This document shows, in pieces, positions 35,901 through 47,771 of a stretch of DNA of 64,000 bases (within the stretch, counting starts at the first letter, position 1; each line of letters begins with the position of its first letter). The stretch comes from Dendrocalamus latiflorus (lineage: Eukaryota; Streptophyta; Magnoliopsida; Poales; Poaceae), in assembly GCA_017311315.1 (NCBI GenBank), contig CM029644.1, positions 33,251,606-33,315,605 on the forward strand, in the 5' to 3' direction. Under the pieces are notes generated by a model. It saw only the letters and a program-made list of their open reading frames with translations. It searched no databases and was not told where the DNA came from. The position numbers were made by a program, and so were the translations under genes.

Positions 35901-37927
35901 TTATTTAAGACAAAAACTATAAAGGGTGATCAATGCAGATAATGCTGTTACCCGGTGTTGCGGACACGTGATATTTGCTCAGGTGACTTAAAGCCAGTCC
36001 AGTAAGCCGAAAGCCAATCCCTCTTGTTGGGAACATAATCTTTGCTTTTTGCAAACTCTTCATTTAGGATTCGGTTAACCTTCTCGTGGATCCTCTGAAC
36101 ATCAGCTTTCGAGACTTCGCCCGTTCCTAGCAGTTTCTGTTCATAAAGCTTCAATGAACTGGGATGGTTCTTAATGATCTGCCACAGAATAATTTTCATC
36201 AGGGACATGCACCATGCTTGGAAAGCAAAGCATACGTACCAGCAAAACAGCACAAGCAACGATGATACGGATGGCAATTGAACAGAAAAACATTACACAA
36301 TAAAGAAGGTAATTAGGTGCAGCTAAAAAGAAATGGACGCTGAGATGTGAAGTACAAGCAAAACCTATGGGGAAATGATCAAGGGTGTATGCAGGAGGGT
36401 CACCTGATACATCTTTGGCTGCGTAAAGGAGGGCTCATCAATTTCATTGTGCCCAAACCGGCGGTAGCAAATCAGATCGACCACGACATCAGAATGGAAT
36501 GTCTGGCGCCACTCAGCAGCAAGCTCACAGACACGTACAACTGCCTCCAGATCATCGCCATTTACATGGAATATAGGGGCGTTAAGGGCTTTGGCGACAT
36601 CCGTACAGTACTGAGAAGACCTGCCGGCTCTTGGATCAGTCGTGAAGGCAACCTGGTTGTTGACAACAATGTGAATGGTTCCGCCGGTTGTGTAATTTGG
36701 AAGGGCACTTAGATGGAGCGTCTCATAGACCACGCCCTGCCCAGCAAAGCTACCATCCCCGTGGATTAGAATGCCCATGTTCTTTGTCCTGTCAAGATCG
36801 TTGGAGTAGAATTGCTTTGCGCGTGTCTTTCCTACGACAAGTGGATCGACGGCCTCGAGATGACTGGGATTCGCGACCAAGGACAAGTGGATCCTCTTGC
36901 CACCTCGAGTGGGTCGGTCGTAGGAGGTGCCCAGGTGGTACTTGACATCGCCAGTTCCAGTGTAGAGGCCATCTTCGCCTTCAACGGGCCTCGTCCCGCC
37001 AGTGAACTCGCTGAATATCTGGGACAAGGGCTTGCGGACCACGTTGCCCAGCACATTGAGCCTTCCCCTGTGCGGCATCCCGATGACGATGCTCTCGACG
37101 CCGAGGTCAGCGGCCCTATCGAACATCTCCTTCATGCCGGGGATAAGCGTCTCGCCGCCCTCGAGGCCGAACCTCTTGGCGGTAGCCCACTTGGTGGCGA
37201 GGAAGTTCTCGAACTGGGTGCTCCAGATGAGCCTATCGAGCATGACGAGGCGGCGGTCCTTGTGGTACTCCTTGGGCTTGACGGTCTCGATCTTGTCCCT
37301 GAGCCAGTTGCACTTGTCCCTGTCGGGGATGTGCATGTACTCGTAGCCGATGGGGCCGCAGTAGGCCTGCTCGAGCTTGTCGAGGATCTCGCGGAGGGAG
37401 AGGACGGGGCGGTTCTCGGAGAGGAAGCCGGACATCCTCCAGACGCCGAGGAAGAACTCGCGGTCGAGGTCGGCTTGGGTGAAGCCGTAGAGGTCGAGGT
37501 GGAGGTCTTCGGGGACGGGGTGGTCCTCGAGGCGGAGGGGGTCGAGCTTGGCCTTCATGTGGCCGTTGACCTGGTAGGCCCTGACGAGGAGGAGGAGCTG
37601 CATGCTCTCCTGGATGGTCTGGCCGGAGACGCCGGCGGAGGGGGAGGCCTGGCCGACGAAGTTGCGGAAGAAGTTGTCCCAGGACTCGTCGACGGAGGAG
37701 GGGTCGGCCTCCCAGGCGCGCTGGAGCTCCTCGAGGTAGACGCTGCTGGTGCCGTCAAGGAAGCTGTCGGTGAGCCGGGAGAGCGGGACGGCGCGGGGAG
37801 CGGGGGCAGAGCGGGGGCGCAGGGCGGAGGAGTGGAAGCCGGCGCGGGTGGCCGGGGGGGTGCGGGCGAGGAGGGTGCGGCGCAGGGCGAGGCGGGCGGC
37901 GCCCGAGGCGGCGCGGAGCCACGTCAT
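32961..37927 (-). CDS. 2-oxoglutarate dehydrogenase E1 component, mitochondrial
   Basis: Predicted exons in transcript order: 36404-37927, 35952-36178, 35531-35863, 34811-35057, 34306-34434, 33987-34202, 33777-33900, 32961-33196. All phases agree, giving about 1011 residues, the usual plant length. E1 is the thiamine-diphosphate enzyme that decarboxylates 2-oxoglutarate and passes the succinyl group to E2 in the TCA cycle complex. The N-terminus is Arg/Ala-rich (MTWLRAASGAARLALRRTLL), a good mitochondrial presequence, followed by the E1 N-terminal helix segment (VYLEELQRAWEADPSSVDES). GMPHRGRLNVL (283-293) and the ThDP motif GDGSFAGQ...NN (390-424, Asp391) are intact; the C-terminal part has EFAVLGFEMGYS, LPHGYDGQGPEHSSARLERF and the family end EEPMNMGAYSYI. 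The leader probably has its own intron (about 37963-38131). No defect was seen. Confidence 0.97.
33472..33597 (-). repeat. 42-bp tandem repeat in the last dehydrogenase intron
   Basis: Three units starting AGCAAATGGAGGGAAA at 33472, 33514 and 33556, with a partial fourth near 33630. The unit equals 14 codons, so an open frame runs across it on the plus strand, but it lies inside the intron between exons 7 and 8 and is not predicted to be coding. Confidence 0.85.
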
Positions 37928-38230
37928 TGCCGTCGCCGCTCAGATCAGATCGAATCGAATCCCTGCACAACACAAGAGCCGAGTTGTGAACGGGGTTGGT
38001 TGATCGGTGAATCCTCCTCCTCCAACTAGAGACGCATGCGCATGCACTCAAATCGAATGGAAATCTCAAATCAAATCTGGGGTCGGATCGAGAAGAAAGT
38101 GAGAGTCGTCGAAGAAGAAGAAGAAGAAAACCTCGTGATCGAGAAAAAGGAGGCGGCGGCGCGAGGGGTCGCCCTCCGAGTTGGAGTTCTCTGTGGGCCG
38201 GAATTTCTGACTGCTTTCGCTTTTCTTTTT

Positions 38231-38502
38231 GAGTAAAGTGGGTCCTTAAACTTTTTATGCTATGTCATCCCGGTCCATAGACTTTTAAAGCATGTCATCC
38301 CGGTCCTTAGACTTTCAAAGTGTGGCAATATCGTATGTAGTTGTAGCAGTGAACTTTTTATGCTGTGTCATCCCGGTTCATAGATTTTCAAAAGAAATTA
38401 CCACACTTTGAAAGTTTAAGGATCGGGATGACATACTTTAAAAGTCTATGGACCAAGATGACACAGCATAAAAAGTTTAAGGACCGGTAATGGACTTTAC
38501 TC
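38231..38502. mobile_element. Foldback MITE-like element
   Basis: The segment starts GAGTAAAGT and ends ACTTTACTC, with arms of about 100 bases that are reverse complements of each other with a few mismatches (CCTTAAACTTTTTATGCT near 38243 pairs with AGCATAAAAAGTTTAAGG near 38465). It lies just upstream of the dehydrogenase leader. No clear target duplication was found. Confidence 0.7.
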
Positions 38503-38589
38503 TCTTTTTTGCCTTTTCAAACTCTTCTTTCTCTCTCTTCGAGACAAGAGAGAAGAAGAGGACACCCTCTCCCATAGGATCTCACGGGA

Positions 38590-38990
38590 CGTAATAACAA
38601 CTAGCCGTATAAGCGCGGCGCACCCCGCGCTAGCTATCGTGTGGACCAAAGTAAAAGAGACGATGATTCGCAGGGGCTTCATAAAAAATTGAGGACACAT
38701 GCGTAATTTTGGAAAAATCAAAGGTCTTTTTTGTAAAAAATCGAGGACCTGTAAGGACCCGCACGTAAGTAAATAAGGACCTATACGTAATTCTGGAAAC
38801 CCGCGGGGCGCCATCCAAAATTTTTTTTTGTAAAAAAAACTTGCAGGGACTTTTTTGCGAGAAAAAGGACCTTTACGTAATTTCCAAAAAAGTCAAGGAA
38901 AATGCCTCCCCCGGCCGTACGCAAAACGCGCCGACACGCGCCGGCCGGGGGAGGATTCGGGGCGACGTGGCCTCACGCGCTCGCCGGAAT
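38590..38990 (+). repeat. Dispersed repeat family, copy A
   Basis: Non-coding repeat with words such as GAGGACACATGCGTAATTTT, AAGGACCTTTACGTAATTTC and a GC-rich end (CGCCGGCCGGGGGAGG near 38938). Its reverse complement corresponds, feature by feature, to 61330-61800. See copy C at 23440-23810. Confidence 0.55.
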
Positions 38991-40083
38991 CCCGCGGGGT
39001 ATATGGCTGGTATGATTAAAAAATACTTTTATAGTAGATTAAAGTTTTTAGTAAGGGAGATTGTATTTTTTTTGTATATTGAACTAAAACTTGAATATAT
39101 ATATTGAAACTATATTTTAAAAATATGCCAAATAATTATAAATTAATAAAAAATTATATTATTATTTTCTAAAAATATTTTAACATATTTTGATCCCCGG
39201 GGATTCCCATGGGGTCGGTCTTACGGGGACCGGGGATAGGGACCAATCTGCCTCCGATAAGCCAAACAGGGTCGAGGCGGGGCTCGGATAGCGGGGATTG
39301 GGGTGAGACAGTGGAGGCCTCCCCAGGACCCTTTGTCCCGTTGCCACTCGTAGCTTGTTCATATTGGGTTCTGCTTAGAGAAGCTAGAGACTAATATAAA
39401 TACCTGACTTCTCTAAGCGGTTTCCTCACTCCTATCTCACTCTAGAGATAAGGTCCCACGGACGTATCATGCACCCACTCCTCTCGCTCCTGTTTCACAC
39501 ACGTATTTTTCTCACTTTTCTCACTATTCGTGTACTCATTCTAAAAACTAATTCTTTTAATTATTACTATTTATTTTTAGTCAAAAACCATTAGCCATAG
39601 ACAATACGAACAAGTCAATGTCCAATTGAAACTAGTAATGTAAACAAGCTAGACTCAGGAGGACCTAATCAGGTCGGCAGACCTCTTCTAATGCAGGAGA
39701 AGAGTAAACCAAGGAAGCATTACTACTCACTTTGAGGAAACCAAGGGGTCCGTATGGTTTTTGCAGCCCTTCTTCCTTGTCATCTATTTTCAAGGGCACC
39801 ATTCCTGCTACAGAAAAAGTTCTGCTGGCCTGACCAAACCATTAAACTAACCCATATCAAGTTACCTGAACAACATGGAATTCGTCAGAAGATGGTTTAC
39901 CAAGGCACTGTAGTAAGATAAAACCAAAAAATACATATGGAATGTTCAGAGATAGATAGCATACGTTCACATTTCCAGCTAGAAGCAGGATGGATGTGAA
40001 AATGGAATTACAGACAAAGTATAAAGCAGTGCATGGTATTGCTCCAGCATAACCTGCACAGCATTACTTTAATTATTAGTCCA
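38991..40083. other. Interval without an identified gene
   Basis: AT-rich sequence, then a GC-rich patch with GGGGATTCCCATGGGG (39199) and GGACCGGGGATAGGGACC (39228). A minus-strand stretch at about 39735-39800 reads AGMVPLKIDDKEEGLQKPYG followed by PLGFLKV; it is codon-like but I do not recognise it. It may be a captured exon. Confidence 0.4.
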
Positions 40084-40364
40084 GAGATTTTGCTGTTTTG
40101 GCAGCCACAAGTTACAATTGTGCCATTACTGCAATGTTTGATGCCAAGGTTACAAACAGGAACTAATTTGTTTATGGTGTCATGTGCATGTTCTCCTATG
40201 ATGCCCATTTGGAGTGCATAATCAGCATATGTGCCATACTGAATTGCAGGATCAGTAAGGGCCTGCTTGGAATGCAGAAATTTCACTAGTTTATGTTTCA
40301 TGGGAACTCGAAATCTTTCTCACATTCCAAATAGGACCGAAGTCCATTACCAATAGCAAAGCCC
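40084..40364 (-). pseudogene. Serine carboxypeptidase fragment, interrupted
   Basis: On the minus strand an acceptor-like CAG at 40364-40366 precedes GFAIGN, and from about 40271 the frame reads ALTDPAIQYGTYADYALQM, then INKLVPVCNLGIKHC. In serine carboxypeptidases (family S10) GFAIGN and ALTDPAIQY are adjacent. Here they are split by ~75 bases whose ends look like a small inverted-repeat insertion (GGCCTGCTTGGAATG near 40259; CATTCCAAATAGGACC near 40323). Only this part of the enzyme is present, without catalytic Ser, Asp or His segments, so it is a captured or decayed fragment. Confidence 0.7.
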
Positions 40365-41082
40365 TGCGGAACACAAGAGACCAAGTTACAGTGAGATATT
40401 CTTGTGCAAATATTTGATCTACGGAATGCTTAGTAACCAAAGAGTTAAACTCTTCTTATAAGAGTATTACAGACAAGGCTTAAACTGAAACATTGTCGCC
40501 TGAAAGACCTAGTGTCTATGACGAATAACTCACCTTCAAGTTTATGTGAAGGCCGTTATGAAACACCTCAAAATTCAAAATGAGTTTGATTTTCATTTGA
40601 GTTTCTTTTGTCCATGAAACACCTCAAAGGTTAGCTTCCTACTGTTCTTCCTTCAAAAAAAAGGGCGAAAGAAAAGATAGACGTGTGATTGTTTCAATCA
40701 CAATGGCTGAAGCACAAAATTTCAACTCAGGATTTCATACCATCATCTAATTCTAATCCTGACTAGCAGAATTGCCTGCACAATTTTGGTACAAGTTTGT
40801 ATTGCAATGTATAGCTTGTCTTCTCTTGTTTCGCAGATGTTTGGCCTTTAATTCCATTCTTTGTTGCCATGAATTCGGCATTTTGTTATCCTCCCGCAAC
40901 ATTTTCCCCTGATGTGTAGCACTGCATTTTTAACGACGACCTCGAATTACTTACTGGATGCAATGTTTGGAAATAAGAATATATTGCTCTCTCACACACA
41001 CATTAAAGGCTGGTGGGTACATCAACCCAATGAAAAGAAGTTGGTGCAAAGCCGTGTATGCATGCAGGAGATGCTGCCATTA

Positions 41083-41395
41083 GGCCAGTCCCAATGGGTG
41101 GTTTCTATGGCATTAAATAAGGTGTCAAGTAGGCAAAATGCTGATGTGTCATTGAAGTTAAGAAAGAGAGATAAGGAAATGGTTTCTTATACAAGAAACC
41201 ATGTCTACACGAGAACCAAGATAGAAAGAGTTGTGATAGGTAGATGATAGGAGAGAGAAGATAGATGATTGGATGAAAATTTTATTTGTAGAAACTATCC
41301 ATTGGGAGTATAGTTTGCATGAGTAGTGTCTACGTTAATTGGCAAGTATAGAAACTACCTCATAGTTTCTGCATTGGGAGTGCCCTTATATTCCT
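41083..41395. mobile_element. Tourist-like MITE (PIF/Harbinger type)
   Basis: The element is 313 bp with imperfect terminal inverted repeats GGCCAGTCCCAATGG and ..CATTGGGAGTGCCC, flanked on both sides by TTA (41080-41082 and 41396-41398), the typical 3-bp target of PIF/Harbinger MITEs. It has an internal subterminal repeat (GTTTCTATG / AGAAACTA words) and no coding capacity. Confidence 0.78.
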
Positions 41396-41443
41396 CAACT
41401 GCATGCATGCTTGGCTTCGAGCAAACAGATCAATGGCGACAAG

Positions 41444-44400
41444 TGTAACGACCCACGTCATTAATTAACCCTAATTAGCGAATTAGGACGTTAAGTAGGA
41501 TTGATTACATAAATGACAATCTAAAAATACGAGGGAATTTAAAATTTTCCTTGTAGTTGTTTAAATCGAACTCAGCAAGCTACAAATAATTTTAATACGC
41601 TTAGAATTTTAACGGCAAAGACGAAAGCAAATTGTAAAAGAATTACGTGAGCGAAAGCATTTAACTTAATTAAAATATAGCTAACAGTCTGTAGTACAAC
41701 TGTAATTAATTACAACATGTTTATGATAAAACCAATTGCATCCATTGTGCGACAAATTAAAACTTATAACAAGATAAATAAAAATATTGCGACGTGTATT
41801 ACATGACCATGACAATACAAATTACAATAAGTATACAAATTCATGTCTCCACCAGATAAACAATTCAAAGCTAAATAATGGCAATATAATTGCATTGAGT
41901 CAAGTAGTGCATGATTTAATTTACATCAAGTTCATTTCATACATAGTCTTTTGCATCCGAATCAACAGAGGATATAAATTACATTTACACAACATACAAT
42001 ATTATCTATAACTTGATATTAAGAGAAAGCCCAAAATTACATACACGACCATTTTATACATTAGAAACTGTCGTCGAACGGCCACCACATGACTATTCTA
42101 TTTGTGAACAAATCATTAATTATAATACCGAAAAAGACCGAACAAAAGAACGAATAAAATTTAGCAAAGCAAGAAAAGAAGAGAGAATTGCCGTCAGAGC
42201 CCTAGGGATTAATGTCGGGCGGGGTAATCCGTTCACGGAGATACCTGATTGTCCCGGCCCGGTCGGCACCTCTTTCATGGAGATACCTGACTGTTCCGGG
42301 GGACAATCAGCACCTCTCACAACTAGAGGGTCATCACTCGACCAAAATAACAAACTTGTTTAATATTGTAGAAAATCTATTCAGGTAAAACCAGGGATCC
42401 CGAGCATTTCAGAGGTGAGTCCCAACCAACAGAGAAGGCAACCAACCGAGCAAACCACAGCTGACCGAGAGCCAACCGAGAGCCAATCCCAACCGAGCCA
42501 CGGCCAACTGAGGCAGGGAGCAACCAAGGGCAGAAGCCCACCACAGAGACCACAGTAGCATCCCAAAAATATCCCAACGTAAGCACACAAAAAGGAAAAG
42601 GGGATCGGAGAAACACCACCCCAGTCCACTGCTGTCCACATTTCTCATCCAACCACCAGACCGAAAGCAACGGGGGAGGACCACGGCGGTGAAGACCGAG
42701 GGCCAACCAGGAGCGGAAGGGACGACCGAGGGCGGCGACAGCAACCGCAGCGGCAAGGAGTAGAACCGCAAACCGTGAGCCATCCCCAGGACCGTCCAGT
42801 AGCATTCGAGCACAAGCCATCCACAACCGCCAGCCATTCCAGCCCAGTTCATCCGAACAACAACCGACATCGGTAGAGGTAAATCACAACCATTAAGTAC
42901 ATTCTCAACACACATGCACAACTTGAACATCAAACCATCAAGCACCATAGAACCACATCAACCTAGCCAACTAGGGTTAAGGAAGTAGGGTAAGGAGATG
43001 GGGGAAAGAAGTAGTCAAACTTACCATAGTGGCGGCGGCGGCGTGCTACCGCCGGGGTAGCCACAGCCCGGCGGCCACAACGCACTCCCCCGGCGTGCGG
43101 GCGGCTCTGGCCGGCCGTGACCACAACGGGGCAGCTCACCTCCAGCCCTAATACACCGCATAAGCAAATCAGTTAGAACCGAATCAAAATAACCATCAAA
43201 TCAAACAAGCCATGTCGGAGAAGAGAGGGGAGACGCCAGATCCGGGCCGTAGGCCACGGATCTGGTAGCGGCAACCAATGCCGAGCCCAACCGGCAAGAC
43301 GAGGACGGCTGGGCGGCGTGGCGCCGCTAAGGCCGAAGGCGCAAGGGGCGGCGCGTCGGTGGGGGCGACGCGGGAGGAGGAGGCGCAGAAGGGGGTGCCG
43401 ACGGTGGCGAAGTCGGGCAGTGACTAGGGGGCTGCGTAGGAAGGGCTCGAATCCGAGCCAGAGAAGAAGGCGCGGGGAGGAGCCGAAGGCAGTGCAACGC
43501 GGCGTGAGGGGCCGACAGTGCGGCGCGGCGCGCGCGGGGCCAGGGCAGCGCCGAGCGGGGGAATAGGAAGAGGAGAGAAGGTGGACCGAGAGGAGGGGAA
43601 GAGGCGGCGTCGGCAAGAGACGCCAGGGAGCTGAGGCGGCGGTGAGAAAAAGGAGAGGAAGCAGAGGCGCTGAGGCGTCGGTGGAAGGGGAAGTGGGGAG
43701 GCGGCGGAAGAAACGAGGAAAGGAAGGGGCGGCGAGAAAAAAAAGAAAGAAAAAAAGTAGAGAGAAGAAAAGTGTGTTTAATAAAAAGGCATTCGTAAAT
43801 ATTTAACTCAAGTAAGCTATTGTAAATTAAATTACTCGATAGTATTATGTTAAGCAGGTTAAAATACAAAATATCTCTAATCAGTAGTTATGATTAAGTA
43901 AGGACTGTCCTTAGATTAAAATGTAATGTGTACCAATTGAATCGATATATTGCCGTTCAAATTATTAGAATTCCTAATTCAATACCTAATTAACCCTGTT
44001 GGTAGTAAAAACTTGTGAAACTTTAATGATAAATATTCTTGATCGTTATAAATCAATCGAACTGTTAACGGATTAGAGCATGTACATCGGTATATTAAAA
44101 CTTGTGTTTATTCAGTTAGACCATTCCATCGCATATTTAAATACTCGAAAGATGTTGTCACTAGCTTTTAAATTATAGAAATCCACCTCTGATTACTCTA
44201 GAATATGAGGATAAAGTAACGATGGTCCAACAACTTAAAAGATGCTAGTCGATTAAACTTATAACCGTATGGATTAAATGAAAGTACTATAGTATGAACC
44301 AATTGTTGTAGGTTTGAATAACCAGATAGTGTAGTTAGGTTCATCTAAATAATAGAATATCACTACTCCGTAATTACAATAATTAGAATAACTGAATTGC

Positions 44401-46844
44401 CAGCAATAGATTAAAGTATAGCTTGTACAAATTAAATTAGTATAAGATTGTTGCAACCATGGCTAGTGTATTGAATTATAAAAACCTTGCAAATAAATAT
44501 TTATGTCTAGTACTCATGAATTAGGTGGAGAGGTATGAAGTAAATTGTTAAAATATCCTTTAGGTTGCTCTATCATGCAGTTAAATGTCCAGATAATTCT
44601 TATTAGTCGATTATAAATTGTAGAAACATCAATAATACATGTTTGTAATTATCAGAATAAATTATTAATCACATTCTAAATTAACATTCTAAATTAATAT
44701 CCATTAGAAGATGCCAAATTATTAGAGGCAGATAGAATAATATATCCCAAATCACAAGACTACCTGAAGTTATAAAATCGTGCACGCCGAATAACTTGTA
44801 ACTAGTAACTTAAATAGTATAAGTTATAACAACTCGCAGCTAGTTAACATAAAACTTAGCGATTGTACAAAGACGCTGTAGTATAATTTAATTAATATTT
44901 ACTACTACAGTTTAATTAATATTTACTTAAAAATAAATTTGATTGGTGTAGATAAGTAACCACGCACATACTAGTTACGAGAAAGGACATGTATCAAGGA
45001 AAAAGAATTTATTTAAATAACCATAAGACCTAAAGTGAATTAGAGGTAAATAGATGCACACCTAAGAGAAATTAAACTGATATAATTGCATGCACGGGAT
45101 CGGTGAGGATTAATGTTAGTCAGTAAATGTGCGCGTATATATATATAGTCGTATTGCAGCGGTAGAGGGTCGGAAATAAATAACTAAATGACTGAATTAA
45201 CTTCTAAGTAAACAACCCAGCTCCATGTCAAGAAAACAATGTCAAATGATAAAGTATAAAATACGAGTTAACTAGGACTACCGCAATCGGATTAAAGTGA
45301 ATGAATCCCTACCATAGGAGCACAAGCACATCGGCACTTTGTATTTTATTATACTTTCGTAAATTAAATTGTAGCCAACGTATTTTAATTGCAGACGACA
45401 ATCCAAGCCACGGGAGTGACTTCACTTGGTCCTATTTGAACCCGATTCTATGGTTGAAATACAGGCAAGCATTCCTTTGATCAAAGCTTCAGAATATATT
45501 TCGTAAAACAAGTATTTTGTATTACTTATTATCACCCTGCATGAAAGAATTAAAAGATGTTTAAACCGATCAATTGGGTTAAAGAGACATGAACAAAGAA
45601 ATAGAAGGCAACTGATGGAGCAGTTGGCCATGTAAATTAAGTAAGAAGGTGGGCAGAGGTTGCCAGGGCAGGTAATGAGTGGGAAGGTGTGGGACCTCTG
45701 CATAAGAATATAATATAAGGAATTTACCAGCTTCATTCGTATGAACAGACCGTACCAATTCGTATCAACCAACGTTCCGTTTTCACGGGTAGTCGGTACT
45801 CTAGTGAGGTGTTATATTCTCCACATGAGTGATTTTATTTATGGGATAAGCCCAAAGGAACCGGTATAAGACCGGAGCGTAAGAACCCACAGGCGGGTTA
45901 CGCATTGGCGTTATATTACGCTGGCAGGGGGGCTGGGTGAGGGTCGGAAAACCCTACCAGTCAACGGTTATGTCGTTTTCAGTGGGTCTGTGTGAGGGTT
46001 TTACACCGCTCCAGGCTGCTGATTGTGTATAACCGGGTGGAGATATAATTACTGAACTAGAGATAATTGCATTGTACTCTATTCTGGGCGCCGCTTCAAA
46101 GGAATTGCGGATAACCCAAGAGCCAACACGAGCAGAGTGATGATGGGTAAAGTGATACAAGCTTGCGCAATGCTATCCAAATCATGAATTCATTCCTGTC
46201 TCTGGGAAAGGAGAATTACGGAAACTTATGGGGGTTTTTGTTGTTCATGCGTATGCTCAGTAGTTTTATAAATTAATAAATTGTAATTGTTTGAAAACCA
46301 GCAAACCTTATTTTCTATAAGTCATGGAAAGGAAATTGACGATGAAAAAGAGTATTAAGAATGAGCATAAGATTGCAGAGAGGAATTGATATTCCTACCA
46401 GTGTAATTGATGAGCATTTTGTGCATTTTTGTTAATAACGCTTGCTGAGTACTTCTGTACTCACCCTTGCTATTATCTCCCCCTTTGCTTAGGAGCATGT
46501 CAATTCAGGGAATGGCTAAGATCAGGAGGAAGCTACCTGCATGGGATACCGTAGACTCGGATTACAGTGGGTACAAGGTGGACACTCCGTGTGGTCGTTA
46601 TTGAATAGGAAGTAGTTAGAATATTTTGTCTAAATATTGTAATATTTAAGCCCTTGAGGCGTTGTAATAAACTGTAGCCCTGCGTGGCGATATTCTTGTA
46701 ATATGATGTTGTGTCTCTAATTATTGTTCTGCTGCAACACTCTGATAGGCTTATTATTCGTTAGAGCGATGTTTTATCGGCTAAAACGAATAATAATCCG
46801 TTGACTAGTGTTATTATCCCATGGTAATAATGCGGGTCGTCACA
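41444..46844. mobile_element. 5.4 kb LTR-type element (probable large solo LTR)
   Basis: The segment begins TGTAACGACCC and ends GGGTCGTCACA (inverted termini with TG..CA ends) and is flanked by ACAAG at 41439-41443 and 46845-46849, a 5-bp target duplication. I found no second internal copy of either end and no reverse transcriptase, integrase or protease frame, so a single very long LTR left by recombination fits best. A GC-rich stretch (43020-43740) lies inside, and the last ~500 bases carry grass-LTR-like sequence (TTGCTGAGTACTTCTGTACT, then CACCCTTGC) and AATAAACTG-type poly(A) sequence. Long frames on the minus strand at 42377-42948 and 43173-43869 are low-complexity and not convincing genes. 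Confidence 0.72.
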
Positions 46845-46849
46845 ACAAG

Positions 46850-47162
46850 TGTGTGCGGCAAAAGGATCTCTTGGTTGCTTGCAGCAACGCTCAGGTCATG
46901 GCAGCCGGACAGAGAGTGTTTCTTAGTTTTTTCTGCTTCTGTCAGTGTGAATTGCTGCTTAATTAAATTGGTAGCTGGCTGTTTCCTTATGCATGCTTTC
47001 TATTATTTCTGACTGCAGAAAGGTAGAACGAGGAAGAATGCAGCGAAGAAGACTATCAACTACCATCTGCAGCGTCTCGGGAGACAAGTTCATGTGATTT
47101 CTTTTCCGATTTTCGGTCCCTTATCATTTTGCTTGGCTGAAAGGAACAAGCTAGCTAGTATT
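46850..47162. other. Original locus between the LTR and CACTA insertions
   Basis: About 310 bases of pre-insertion sequence. Before the LTR-type insertion, ATGGCGACAAG (41433-41443) would have continued directly into TGTGTGCGGC here with an open frame of about 26 codons. A later basic stretch (RTRKNAAKKTINYHLQRLG near 47024-47085) also looks codon-like. A disrupted small gene is possible but not identified. Confidence 0.35.
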
Positions 47163-47165
47163 TTG

Positions 47166-47470
47166 CACTACTACAGAAATCGACATTACAGACGGTTCAG
47201 AAACGTCATCACAGACGGTTTTCTGAACCGTCTGAATTTATGGGTCAGTGATGATCGAAGGTTATCACAGACGGTTTTCGAACCGTCTGTGATTATTAGA
47301 TATCACAGACGGTTTTTAATTAAAAACCGTCTGTGATTATCAGATATCACAGACGGTTTTTAATTAAAAACCGTCTGTGATATCTAATAATCACAGACCG
47401 TTTTTAATGAAAAACCGTCTGTGATACATATCACAGACGGTTTTTACTTAAAAACCGTCTGTGATATTCC
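47166..47470. repeat. CACTA left subterminal hairpin array
   Basis: Many copies of ACAGACGGTT and its complement AACCGTCTGT, arranged as near-perfect palindromes of about 30-36 bases (centres such as TTTTTAATTAAAAA). In CACTA elements such subterminal motifs are binding sites for the element's own DNA-binding proteins. Confidence 0.92.
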
Positions 47471-47771
47471 TTCCTCCTAAACCAAAATCTATTTCTGTTT
47501 ATTGGCTAGCCTCAGGAAATGCTAGCCATGCCCTCTGAAACAAGCAGATAATCACAGACAAAAAACATACAATTCACACATCTCATTTGCTTTCAGGTAC
47601 ATTTCGCAGACATAAAACATCCAATTGACATCGCACTTCATCTCACAGACATAAAGCATGCATCCATTTCGCAAATCAATTAATTGAATTGAACTGAAAT
47701 ATCCATTAACAAATGCACAGTTACAAAAGATCTACACTGCATTTACACTTAGTGATAAGACCAATAGGAAA
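47471..47771. other. CACTA 3' non-coding segment
   Basis: Non-coding DNA between the left array and the stop codon of the protease gene, with CACAGACA-AAAACAT and CGCAGACATAAAACATCC words repeated near 47555, 47605 and 47641. It presumably holds the 3' UTR and poly(A) site of the minus-strand genes. Confidence 0.6.

Noticed and set aside
36812..38029. 405-codon plus-strand open frame
   Set aside because: It is the antisense shadow of the GC-rich first exon of 2-oxoglutarate dehydrogenase E1; composition is Ala/Glu/Val-rich with no domain.
42377..43869. Several 80-180-codon minus-strand frames
   Set aside because: They lie inside the LTR-type insertion, are Leu/Ser/Pro-rich and match no retroelement domain.
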